Assembly (NCBI GenBank): GCA_000621765.1
Contig: JHXJ01000015.1
Span: 16,224 to 80,223, forward strand
Direction: 5' to 3'
DNA from: Ruminococcaceae bacterium AB4001
Lineage (GTDB): Bacteria; Bacillota; Clostridia; Saccharofermentanales; Saccharofermentanaceae
DNA: 64,000 nucleotides
The position numbers and the translations under genes are program-made. Shown one piece after another: positions 9,330-16,503 of the stretch. Under the pieces are notes generated by a model. The model saw only the letters and a list, made by a program, of their open reading frames with translations. It was not told the DNA's origin and did no database searches. Each line of letters opens with the position of its first letter. The first letter of the stretch is position 1.

Positions 9330-10325
9330 ATGGAACTGGACAGAAAGTGCCCGTCATGCGGCGGTACCATGATCTTCAAGCCCGGTTGGGACAGTCTTGT
9401 ATGCAATCTTTGCGGTCACAAAGAACTTATTCAGGAACTGGTATCCAAAAACCCCGTCGTAGAGATGGATTTCCTCTCCGCGCAGAATACTGCAAGCCAC
9501 GACTGGGGTATGGAGACCAAGGTCGTACAGTGTAAAATGTGCGGTGCCCAGACAATTCAGAACAAGCTCCAGCTCTCCGGTCTTTGTCCTTTCTGCGGTT
9601 CGAATGCTATCGACCAGGCTGATCCTTCACAGGACATAATGGCGCCCAACGGCATCATACCCTTTAAGATCACGGAACAGCGCGCATATTATATTTTCAA
9701 GGACTGGCTCAAAGACAGGTTCCTTGCTCCCGAACTGCTTTCCGAGAATGCGCAGCTCAATAAATTCTACGGCATCTATATCCCGCTCTATACGTTCGAC
9801 GTTCTCACATTGAACCGCTATACGGGTCACTACGATGAAAACCGCAGAACTCTCTTCAAGTGCGGAAAATTCCAGTACCAGGTGGATGATTTTCCTGTCG
9901 TTGCAAGCAAACAGCTCGCCTCAGACAAGCTTCTCCTGAATGTCGTAAGGGATTACTGGACAAAAGAAGCAAAGCCTTATACACCTGAAGTTATGGCGGG
10001 TTTCCCCTGCGAGCACTATTCGATCGGCCTCCATGAAGCCTGGAACAGTACGGGTCCCGGAATAAGGATGCTGCTTGAGGAGCAGGCAAGATCGCAGACT
10101 AAATCTTCATATCTTATGGGAATAGAGATGGCTACGGATTATTTCGATCTGAAGTATAAATATCTTATCGTTCCCATCTGGCTTAATTCATTTGTTTACG
10201 ATAACAAGCTTTACACGATAGTCATCAACGGCCAGACAGGTAAGATCGACGGACAGTGGCCGAAGTCGTTCGGAACATTTGCGAAGAAAACAGCTCTGTT
10301 CTTCCTTGGCTCATTCATGGGCTGA
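9330..10325 (+). CDS. Zinc-ribbon protein with two CxxC pairs (TFIIB-type), paralogue of 40186-41352
   Basis: 331 aa from ATG 9330, which has SD GGGGAGG 9 nt upstream; an in-frame ATG at 9273 has none. Two zinc ribbons are evident: CPSCGG...CNLCG near residues 7-28, and CKMCGAQ...CPFCGS near 69-90. The rest (~100-331) is a conserved region shared with the gene at 40186: both have a FK(I/Y)...A...F..W pattern, then YGIYIPLYTFD / TGLYVPFWLFN, and near the end (Y/F)LIVPIWL.SF.Y / ALLPIWFLSYKY followed by NGQTG. Function unknown; such proteins are often annotated as zinc-ribbon or primosomal-like without evidence. Confidence 0.75.
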   Translation: MELDRKCPSCGGTMIFKPGWDSLVCNLCGHKELIQELVSKNPVVEMDFLSAQNTASHDWGMETKVVQCKMCGAQTIQNKLQLSGLCPFCGSNAIDQADPSQDIMAPNGIIPFKITEQRAYYIFKDWLKDRFLAPELLSENAQLNKFYGIYIPLYTFDVLTLNRYTGHYDENRRTLFKCGKFQYQVDDFPVVASKQLASDKLLLNVVRDYWTKEAKPYTPEVMAGFPCEHYSIGLHEAWNSTGPGIRMLLEEQARSQTKSSYLMGIEMATDYFDLKYKYLIVPIWLNSFVYDNKLYTIVINGQTGKIDGQWPKSFGTFAKKTALFFLGSFMG

Positions 10326-10393
10326 TAAAGCGCAGGGGAGTGGCGGAATACAATCCGCATCCTATTTATATACTTAACTTGTTACAAATAAAG

Positions 10394-10434
10394 CGGCTGT
10401 TTCTCAAGCACATAAGATGCTTTTGAAACAGCCG
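10394..10434. terminator. Bidirectional terminator between convergent genes
   Basis: Stem CGGCTGTTT / AAACAGCCG (10394-10402, 10426-10434) with a nested CAAGCA/TGCTTTTG stem. T-rich sequence follows on both strands. It lies between the zinc-ribbon gene (+) and the XRE gene (-). Confidence 0.8.
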
Positions 10435-10460
10435 TTGCTTTCTATCCCTTATTATTCCGT

Positions 10461-10670
10461 TCAGTCTTTCCTGTATTCCAATATGTCCCCCGGCTGGCAG
10501 TCCAATGCTTCACATATCGCTTCCAATGTGGAGAAACGGATCGCCGATATCTTGCCGTTCTTCATTTTCGAGAGGTTGACGTTGGAAACGCCGACCTTTT
10601 CCGAGAGGTCATTCAGTGAGATCTTGCGATCTGCCATTACTCTGTCTAATCTTAAAATAATCTGTCCCAT
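10461..10670 (-). CDS. Small XRE-family regulator (YozG-like)
   Basis: 69 aa from the ATG whose codon ends at 10670; the minus strand has TAAGGAGG 6 nt before it. The helix-turn-helix runs DLSEKVGVSNVNLSKMKNGK, and the C-terminal CEALDCQPGDILEY is typical of compact Cro/CI-type regulators. Its start codon lies just beyond the stop of the DUF2975-like membrane gene, so the two form one transcript. In other Firmicutes this pairing is common and the regulator is thought to control the pair. Its likely target is the promoter at 11322-11350, which holds two copies of TAGTTAATCT. Confidence 0.85.
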   Translation of the reverse strand: MGQIILRLDRVMADRKISLNDLSEKVGVSNVNLSKMKNGKISAIRFSTLEAICEALDCQPGDILEYRKD

Positions 10671-10680
10671 AAGTTCCTCC

Positions 10681-11271
10681 TTACAATGTCTCGTCAGACT
10701 GTATCTGTAAGGTCTTGCCGTAGTCGAGGATAGCATTTACTGCCCAAGTCATAAGTAAGCCTAATAATCCGACAGCTGCACTCATCGTGAAGAACAGAAG
10801 ACCGCTCGATATGATAAGCACGAGGGTTACTCTCTTTCTTATCTTGTCCGTAAAAGGCGTATCTTCATTCTCTATCATTGCAAAGACAGAATTGATGAGC
10901 TTTAGAAGGACAGCAAAAGTTGCTGCGTAAATGGCCATTACGATCGAGTAGAAACCATACATTATGCTGTTGGGATGATCATCCATAGCTTCCTGCAGAG
11001 CCGGAATATCTGACTCGAGCTGTTCAGCATCCATAAGGTCGATGCTAAATAACTTGGCAGTTCCGATCTTGTCGGTGGTGCTTACATATCCCGCTTCCTC
11101 TGCCTGAATGAGCATATCATCAAACGATCTTCCCGAAGCAAAAATCCATATACCTGCGACCAGACCTGCGATACTTCCGATGATGGCAACGATAAACAGG
11201 ATATTCGACACAACCTTTCCTGCATGACAGCTCTTCTTAATCCTAGCGATCTTTACATCCGCTTCATTCAT
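10681..11271 (-). CDS. DUF2975-like four-helix membrane protein
   Basis: 196 aa with four predicted membrane segments (~20-45, ~105-125, ~145-165 and ~165-185) and the signature ENEDTPFTDKIRKRV between helices 2 and 3, typical of DUF2975 proteins. It is co-transcribed with the XRE gene 10 bp downstream. Molecular function unknown. The ATG at 11271 follows AAAGGAGA on the minus strand, 9 nt upstream. Confidence 0.75.
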   Translation of the reverse strand: MNEADVKIARIKKSCHAGKVVSNILFIVAIIGSIAGLVAGIWIFASGRSFDDMLIQAEEAGYVSTTDKIGTAKLFSIDLMDAEQLESDIPALQEAMDDHPNSIMYGFYSIVMAIYAATFAVLLKLINSVFAMIENEDTPFTDKIRKRVTLVLIISSGLLFFTMSAAVGLLGLLMTWAVNAILDYGKTLQIQSDETL

Positions 11272-11290
11272 AAATCCATTCTCCTTTAAA

Positions 11291-11350
11291 TAGTTAATCT
11301 ATCACCTTCGAAGATGGCTTTACTATACTCCGCTAGTTAATCTTTGTCAA
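11291..11350 (-). promoter_or_regulatory. Sigma-A promoter with two operator-like repeats for the DUF2975/XRE operon
   Basis: On the minus strand TTGACA (11345-11350), a 17-bp spacer, then TATAGT (11322-11327). The 10-mer TAGTTAATCT (plus-strand reading) occurs in the spacer (11334-11343) and again in the leader (11291-11300), 43 bp apart, or about four helical turns. These are good candidate sites for the XRE protein. Confidence 0.75.
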
Positions 11351-11775
11351 CAAGAATTTAACGATAAACATTAAAAATTATTCGAAGAGCGTTATGATGA
11401 CGGGCTGCTATGTTTTTTAATGCGATTAAGAAAACAATATGATCATGGAGAAGAAAAATACAGACAAATGACCGGCGTGCGGTAATTCTGTAGTGAAAAT
11501 TTGGCTTGGTAGTGAAAAAAATACAGACAAATGACCGCTATGCGGTAATTTTGTAGTGAATAATAAAACCTAATCAAAAGTTATAGGGATAAGATCAGTA
11601 AAACTGTTTTCGTGGCATGGTTGGCCTTGGATTGTGAACAAAACCGACAAACCCGACAAGCATTTTCGCAACTAGAGCATTTTACCCCCGAAAATTGAGA
11701 CTATAAGCTATTTTATGAGACTGGGTATCCCTTATAAAATATTAGTGAATAGTATGAACTGATAGGGGGGAGGTC
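11351..11775. other. AT-rich intergenic region with hairpin repeats
   Basis: No gene seen. Contains repeat units 1 and 2 (listed separately), two close copies of CCGACAA (11644-11650, 11653-11659), and the left copy of an 11-bp direct repeat GTGAATAGTAT (11745-11755) that recurs at 12708-12718 on the other side of the next gene. TATAAAAT near 11733 could serve as a -10 for that gene. Confidence 0.6.
11454..11560 (+). repeat. Left pair of hairpin repeats (units 1 and 2)
   Basis: Two ~44-bp copies (11454-11497 and 11517-11560) of AAAAATACAGACAAATG followed by an ACCG...CGGT hairpin and AATTYTGTAGTGAA. Unit 2 has a clean ACCGC-TAT-GCGGT stem; unit 1 has ACCG-GCGTG-CGGT. The spacer between them (GGCTTGGTAGTGAAA) is also found, diverged, in the right pair. 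Confidence 0.85.
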
Positions 11776-12579
11776 ATGAACAATATAATTCTTCCAATGA
11801 AAGTTCACGCGGTAAAACTCGACTACCGCAGACGCATTTTGGAATCAATGATGCATGGATACTTTTCTGCAAGAGGAGGAAAGAAAGTGGTAGTAATTAC
11901 TTACGATCCTGATAATCCGAAATGTAGTACTAAGAATACGAGACGTTTCTTTGTTTCAACCAAGAGGGGCAGAGCATATTCTGAGGAAATAGCGAAGTAT
12001 ATGAAAGTTAAGCAAGAGTATGATTTATTACTCAACAGTTGGGAATCAATTTATAGTATGCCTCCGCCGAGAATCAACTTTCCGATTGTCCAGTTCGCAG
12101 ATCCGCATGGCATGAATAATGAATTCTTTAAAAGACAGGTGGGTTGTCTTGGCAAGTATAAATCAGATAATCCAACTGTCAGCGATCACGGAGAGCTGAA
12201 GTCGAAAAACGAACAGATAGGAGCAGACTTATTGAAACGGTTGGATATACCTTTCAAATACGAGACGGAAGTATATCTGGAATCTATCGAGGAGACGATC
12301 AATCCTGATTATCTTATAAACTTTTATGAGATTAACAGATGTTCCTATTTAGAAATCTTGGGAATGAATGACAAGATAGGTTATTCGATAAGGACAGCAA
12401 CAAAGATTACAGGTTTTTCTAAAGATTCTTACAGACCCGGCAGGGAAGTCATATATGTGCATGTATATGATAGAAATAACTTTGATGAAGATTATTTTGT
12501 CAGTCAGGTTTTGTCGGCATTTAACGATATGATCCCGGACAGTGCGATCATGTGGGATACAATACCGACCGCGGTATAA
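11776..12579 (+). CDS. Nuclease-like orphan protein (possible PD-(D/E)XK fold)
   Basis: 267 aa; SD GGGGGGAGG 5 nt before ATG. I do not recognise the N-terminal half. The C-terminal half (~140-255) has SKNEQIGADLLKRLDIPFKYE, then NPDYLINF and SYLEILGM about a dozen residues later. The order E...YE...PD...E resembles a family of PD-(D/E)XK-like nucleases in Clostridia with the core IA..L...gI.y.YE...PDF...E..G. A catalytic lysine after the last E is not obvious, so activity is uncertain. The gene is more AT-rich than its neighbours and is bracketed by two pairs of related hairpin repeats and an 11-bp direct repeat, suggesting it is a mobile or cassette-like unit. Confidence 0.55.
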   Translation: MNNIILPMKVHAVKLDYRRRILESMMHGYFSARGGKKVVVITYDPDNPKCSTKNTRRFFVSTKRGRAYSEEIAKYMKVKQEYDLLLNSWESIYSMPPPRINFPIVQFADPHGMNNEFFKRQVGCLGKYKSDNPTVSDHGELKSKNEQIGADLLKRLDIPFKYETEVYLESIEETINPDYLINFYEINRCSYLEILGMNDKIGYSIRTATKITGFSKDSYRPGREVIYVHVYDRNNFDEDYFVSQVLSAFNDMIPDSAIMWDTIPTAV

Positions 12580-12602
12580 GATCAGATATAATTTTTTATA
12601 TA

Positions 12603-12713
12603 AGAAAAATCACCGCCTTTTGCACTGCCGGCGGTGATTCTATAGTGAATATCTGACTTGGTTGTAAAATATGTACTGCCCAATGCACTGTTGGCGGTGA
12701 TTCTGGCGTGAAT
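12603..12713 (+). repeat. Right pair of hairpin repeats (units 3 and 4)
   Basis: Two copies (12603-12649, 12665-12713). Unit 3 has a perfect CACCGCC / GGCGGTG stem around TTTTGCACTGCC. Unit 4 has ACTGCC / GGCGGT with one G-T pair, around the related loop CAATGCACTGTT. Both end GATTCTrkmGTGAAT. Their linker TGACTTGGTTGTAAAA matches the left-pair linker. Stems are kept while sequences differ, which points to a structured DNA or RNA element. Confidence 0.85.
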
Positions 12714-12738
12714 AGTATTTCAAATATTTGAAAAATCC

Positions 12739-13461
12739 TTATGCGTTCTTCCACGGTCTGACTTTGTCGAGCCATCCGTTGGCTTTCCAGTATTTGAAAT
12801 CAGTATATTCCGGGTTTTCTTTTCCGAGCCCTGTCTGCATAGAGCGGACCATGTAGAACTTTGCCTTTGTTATCAGGTTCGTGTGTGCCGGCTTGCTGTA
12901 GTCGATGGCAGCGAATTTCTTGGCTGTGGAAGTGAGTTTGGATGTGAATGAAGCGCGTTTTTTCTCGGGTATCTTATCCCATTTGACATCGCTCATAAGC
13001 CTAAACGAGACTGTCTTGATGTAGCTTATTCCCCACCATGAAAGACTGTCTTTTATGTCCTTGGCGGTTGAGCTTCCACCGGCACCGAGACACTGAGTGA
13101 TGATCACTGCACGCTTGCCGAACATCTCTTTGGCAGGGCGGTGCGGTATCCATCTGTATCCGAAGTGATCGAGCATTGCCTTCATCGCGCCCGTGGTGTG
13201 GAAAACGTATGCAGGTGATGTGAATACGAGAAGATCTGCTTCATGTAAAGCCTTTTCTATGGGCTGAATGTACTTGGCATCCTTGCAGAGATTCTGGTCT
13301 TTTCCGAAGCATGTGATGCATCCTGCGCAGAAGTTCGGACAGTCTCTTGGAAGGTAGAATTCCGTTATTTCCGCATTGCCTTTGAACTGCTCCAGGAATA
13401 TTTCCTTAAGGCGATAGGTGACACCTTTTTTCTCGGTGCCGTTTATTACTGTTATCTTCAT
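12739..13461 (-). CDS. NAD(P)H-dependent flavin/iron-sulfur oxidoreductase (flavodoxin fold)
   Basis: 240 aa. N-terminal KITVINGTEKKGVTYRL is the flavin-phosphate loop of the NADPH-dependent FMN reductase family. A cysteine cluster (C41, C45, C48, C51, C59) in CPNFCAGCITCFGKDQNLC is like that of iron-sulfur flavoproteins. VFTSPAYVFHTTGAMKAMLDHF is the usual flavin-site segment. The role is probably electron transfer or reduction of quinone-like or xenobiotic compounds. The ATG overlaps the stop of the TetR gene (ATGA), so both form one operon under the promoter at 14116-14145 and this is the likely regulated enzyme. Confidence 0.85.
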   Translation of the reverse strand: MKITVINGTEKKGVTYRLKEIFLEQFKGNAEITEFYLPRDCPNFCAGCITCFGKDQNLCKDAKYIQPIEKALHEADLLVFTSPAYVFHTTGAMKAMLDHFGYRWIPHRPAKEMFGKRAVIITQCLGAGGSSTAKDIKDSLSWWGISYIKTVSFRLMSDVKWDKIPEKKRASFTSKLTSTAKKFAAIDYSKPAHTNLITKAKFYMVRSMQTGLGKENPEYTDFKYWKANGWLDKVRPWKNA

Positions 13462-14078
13462 TTATTTGTTCTCCCGTAAAGTCTGTTGAATTGTTTTATG
13501 TGTTCGTCTAATGTCTCAAGCGCCTTGGGTTCGCGTGAAGGATCTCTGTCACAAATCGTGAGCAGGTAGTAGATCGGCGCGTAGAAGTGCAGAGTCATTA
13601 TGGCGACGTTATCTGTCTTAAGCAGGCCTGAAGCTGCGACCATACCCAAAAGCATTCCCTGATAAGTCATCGGATCGTCGACATAGAGCTTGGTATATAT
13701 GTCCGCGAGTTCTTTGTCCTGGAACTGTTCGATCGTGAGCATCTTCCGGAAACGTTTGTTGTAGTCGTCGTGAAGGTAGTAGAGGAAGAATTCGCGTCCC
13801 AGCTTCAGCAGGTGTTCTTCCGACATATCCATGTATATTTTGGAATCGGCTGCCGCATCAGTTCCGTTGATGTTCATTGCTTTTGCCTGTTCTTCGAATC
13901 TTTGGTTCATTTCATCGATAATGGCATCGAAGATTGCTCTCTTGTTCTTGTAATGCTTATAAAGAGAGGGCGCCTTAATGCCGACACGCTCAGCTATCTC
14001 ACCGACAAAAACATTTGCATAACCTTTCTCAGAGAAGAGGGTTAATGCTTCATCAAGTATCCGTTTTTTAGTATCCAT
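13458..14078 (-). CDS. TetR-family repressor
   Basis: 206 aa. The N-terminal DNA-binding domain is unmistakable: ILDEALTLFSEKGYANVFVGEIAERVGIKAPSLYKHYKNKRAIFDAII. The C-terminal ligand-binding part is not assignable. Its stop overlaps the start of the flavoprotein gene by 4 bp. Two dyads in its promoter are the obvious binding sites, so autoregulation and control of the flavoprotein gene by a small ligand are expected. Confidence 0.93.
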   Translation of the reverse strand: MDTKKRILDEALTLFSEKGYANVFVGEIAERVGIKAPSLYKHYKNKRAIFDAIIDEMNQRFEEQAKAMNINGTDAAADSKIYMDMSEEHLLKLGREFFLYYLHDDYNKRFRKMLTIEQFQDKELADIYTKLYVDDPMTYQGMLLGMVAASGLLKTDNVAIMTLHFYAPIYYLLTICDRDPSREPKALETLDEHIKQFNRLYGRTNK

Positions 14079-14095
14079 AATGTCCTCACAAGATT

Positions 14096-14145
14096 GGCTA
14101 ATTCAAATTAGCCAGATTATAGGCTAATTACGATTAGCTTGTCAA
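14096..14145 (-). promoter_or_regulatory. Consensus promoter covered by two TetR-type operators
   Basis: Minus strand: TTGACA (14140-14145), 18-bp spacer, TATAAT (14116-14121), an unusually perfect promoter. Operator 1, GGCTAATT-CA-AATTAGCC (14096-14113), is a perfect 8+2+8 dyad just downstream of the -10. Operator 2, GCTAAT-TACG-ATTAGC (14123-14138), fills the spacer. Centres are 26 bp apart. Confidence 0.92.
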
Positions 14146-14183
14146 GAGAGATTTTTTGTTTACGAAAAACAGGCATGCAAAAA

Positions 14184-14215
14184 CGGCACCCTATACATAT
14201 AAGAACAGGATGCCG
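14184..14215 (-). terminator. Terminator of the HIRAN operon
   Basis: Stem CGGCACCCT / AGGATGCCG with one mismatch; on the minus strand it is followed by TTTTT (14179-14183). It can also act on + strand readthrough. Confidence 0.75.
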
Positions 14216-14239
14216 TCTTGATTTGCTTTTATAATGTCG

Positions 14240-14632
14240 TCAGAAATCAACGAGATAGATGCTTACTGCAATCTTGGTAAATGAACCCTTATGCTCGATA
14301 CCGGTGATCTTTGCAGAGAGCTTTTTGCCCGCATCCATCAGGCGCGCGAAAACGATGTTGTCTTTCTCCGGGACATATCCTACTTTCTTCTTGTCTTTAG
14401 AGAGGATCATGATCGCGTTCTGATCGAACTTGTTCTCTTCTCTTACAAGAAACAGATAATCGCCTTCTTTTATTTCATCGAGAACGGTTTGATCCGCAAG
14501 GTGAGAGGTGCCTGCGACGAAGGAGTCGAAAAGATGTATCTCCTGTGTCAGAGGCTTCAAGAGCTCGCCGATACCGTCTTCCGCAGCTTTGCTTACGAGT
14601 CCGGTCTCAAATTTTGCCAATTCATTTGCCAT
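14240..14632 (-). CDS. HIRAN-domain protein
   Basis: 130 aa, nearly all one HIRAN domain: FDSFVAGTSH near residue 35, then GDYLFLVREENKFDQNAIMIL, KVGYVPEKDNIVFARLMDAG and a closing strand. HIRAN domains bind DNA ends or stalled-fork structures in Rad5/HLTF proteins and occur alone in bacteria. It begins 1 bp after the end of the J-like gene, so the three genes from 16279 to 14240 form one operon, with a terminator after this gene. Confidence 0.88.
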   Translation of the reverse strand: MANELAKFETGLVSKAAEDGIGELLKPLTQEIHLFDSFVAGTSHLADQTVLDEIKEGDYLFLVREENKFDQNAIMILSKDKKKVGYVPEKDNIVFARLMDAGKKLSAKITGIEHKGSFTKIAVSIYLVDF

Positions 14633-14633
14633 A

Positions 14634-15395
14634 TCAATCTCCTGTCAAAAGATCTTCCAGGATCTTTTCCAATTCCTTCTGGTATCTTTTGAATTCGTTT
14701 GTCTGATCGACCAGATCCTTTATGCGCTGATTCTTCTCTTCTGCGTCTTCAAGAAGAAATTTGTAGTTATAGGGATCAGTCGTGATAATCTGATTTATCT
14801 GTTCTTCGAGCTTTTTTATCTTCTCTCCGATATTCTCGATCACGATGCTGGTCTTGTCAAAACCGCGGTCGTTCAATGCTTTGTTTGCAAGGACTTGCAG
14901 CTCTTCTATCCTTTCAAGATCATTGCATTTATAAGCGGTAACTACCTCGTTCCAGATATCCTTAAGAACCGGATCCTTGGCTGTCTCCGGATTGATGTCG
15001 GGATGCAGGACCTTTGCGATCTCCCTGTATATCTTCTTGATCTTCTCAACATGATAAAGAGGAATGGTTTCAGTCATTTTAGAATTCTCGTGATCCTTGA
15101 TCATGGTCTTAAGTTCTTCGTAATAAGACTGCATCTGGATATTGACCAGGGCATCGATTGCTTCCCTGTCCGGTTTAAGTCCCTTGTTGATCTCAGCCTG
15201 AGTAAATGCGATCAGTTTTTTCAGTCTGATGCATTCGATCTTGGCCTCGAAAAGATCGATAAGATATTTACCGAAAACTCTTATGTATTCCTCATACCAA
15301 TGAAAAGCTTCCTTCTCGAACTTATCTTTCCGGAGAAGGAGTTCTTCGTATTGCGGATAGTCGCCGAAAGCAAGCTTTATAAGATCCATTATCAA
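14634..15395 (-). CDS. Coiled-coil protein with J-domain-like HPD segment
   Basis: 253 aa. Residues ~115-170 contain KIKKIYREIAKVLHPDINP with HPD at 131-133, the hallmark of a J domain (DnaK co-chaperone contact), followed by a helix ending in ELQVLANKAL. The flanks (25-105 and 180-253) are heptad-like and highly charged, so coiled coils are likely. It overlaps the upstream Sel1 gene by 4 bp (ATGA). A role recruiting Hsp70 to a target bound by its neighbours is an inference only. Confidence 0.7.
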   Translation of the reverse strand: MIMDLIKLAFGDYPQYEELLLRKDKFEKEAFHWYEEYIRVFGKYLIDLFEAKIECIRLKKLIAFTQAEINKGLKPDREAIDALVNIQMQSYYEELKTMIKDHENSKMTETIPLYHVEKIKKIYREIAKVLHPDINPETAKDPVLKDIWNEVVTAYKCNDLERIEELQVLANKALNDRGFDKTSIVIENIGEKIKKLEEQINQIITTDPYNYKFLLEDAEEKNQRIKDLVDQTNEFKRYQKELEKILEDLLTGD

Positions 15396-16279
15396 TCTCC
15401 ATTCTGAAGGAAGAAGTTGTCCAGATCATAATACAGGTCAGTGAGAAGCTCCTCATTAATTGATGCCTTTTTGAAGAAGTCGTCAATGTTCCTGTACCAC
15501 TGTCCTTCGAAGTTAATTACATACTCGCCGTTCTCTTCAACGCACGATACTTTATGAGGTTTCCCGTTAGCCCTGAATGAAATGGTGCAGGGCTTGGTAA
15601 GCCAGTAATAGAGGTCGAAAAGACCGATCTCAATAGGATCAGGTTCGATGAGTTTATACAGATCTTCGATAAGCCATTTCATGATGTTGAGATTGCCGAA
15701 GAAAGGACTGTGGACTATGCGCTGCGCAAGGAAGTCTTTGGCACTGAGATAAAGATCAATGGCTTCATCGGTGTTGCCTTCTTCTGCTTCGATAGCAGCG
15801 AGCCTTGTAAAGATCTCGGGGAGGGGATCGTAGAGCATCCTGGCGTTCTTAACCTTCGGATAAAGCTCTCTGATTATCTCCTTGTACTTGGCATAATCCT
15901 TTTCGACGAAATAACCGTTCTTATACATGTCAGCTATCTTGTACTGCGCAACGATATTGCCTTTTTCGGCTGCTGCAGAGAAATACTTGAATGCTTTCTC
16001 ATAATCTTTCTGTCCGGTCCTTCCGTAATACCAGACATAACCGAGACATTCATTTGCTTCATCGTATCCGGCGGCTGCGGCCATATCGTAATACTTGAGC
16101 GCGAGATCGAAGATGCGCTTGCCGTAATAGTAGCCTCCCAGATGCATCATGTAGCGGGGATCTGCGGTCTGGCGGATCATGAATTCCAGAGCTTCGATAA
16201 ACTCAAATTCTTCATCGTCTGTGGCATTCTCCCTGTCGGAAAAAGAGCGGATGATATCCTTTGCTTCCCTGATGGTCAT
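15392..16279 (-). CDS. Sel1/TPR-like repeat protein
   Basis: 295 aa. Residues ~35-150 contain Sel1-type repeats (ALKYYDMAAAAGYDEANECLG, AFKYFSAAAEKGNIVAQYKIA); the rest has a further TPR-like helix pair and a C-terminal domain with beta strands (~215-290). Sel1 repeats are protein-protein scaffolds. First gene of the operon with the J-like and HIRAN genes. The minus strand shows TATAAT and AAAAGGGGG just before the ATG. Confidence 0.8.
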   Translation of the reverse strand: MTIREAKDIIRSFSDRENATDDEEFEFIEALEFMIRQTADPRYMMHLGGYYYGKRIFDLALKYYDMAAAAGYDEANECLGYVWYYGRTGQKDYEKAFKYFSAAAEKGNIVAQYKIADMYKNGYFVEKDYAKYKEIIRELYPKVKNARMLYDPLPEIFTRLAAIEAEEGNTDEAIDLYLSAKDFLAQRIVHSPFFGNLNIMKWLIEDLYKLIEPDPIEIGLFDLYYWLTKPCTISFRANGKPHKVSCVEENGEYVINFEGQWYRNIDDFFKKASINEELLTDLYYDLDNFFLQNGD

Positions 16280-16503
16280 GGCCGGTCCCCCTTTTGTTTT
16301 TTATATTATATCCCCCTAAGAAAAAACATGAGTGACATTAATCGTACTAATTAAGCTGTATCGGCATGTTTTTCCATGTTTTTCCGGCCATTTTGCCGAG
16401 CAGATTAATAACGGTGATAAAATGATCCCAGATCAGGGTGCGAGCCCCGTTTGCTCTCAGTCAATAATTATGAGAGTATATCAGTTGAAATAAGATCAAA
16501 AAA

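Noticed and set aside
10417..10710. Plus-strand frame opposite the XRE gene
   Set aside because: Runs from the terminator across the regulator gene in antisense; no SD and no recognisable motif.
11454..12713. Repeat pairs as a CRISPR array
   Set aside because: Only two units on each side, with homologous (not unique) linkers and diverged repeat sequences; no cas genes nearby.
14508..15407. Plus-strand frame over the HIRAN/J-like genes
   Set aside because: Hydrophobic Phe/Leu/Ile-rich translation without SD; antisense of charged coiled-coil coding sequence.
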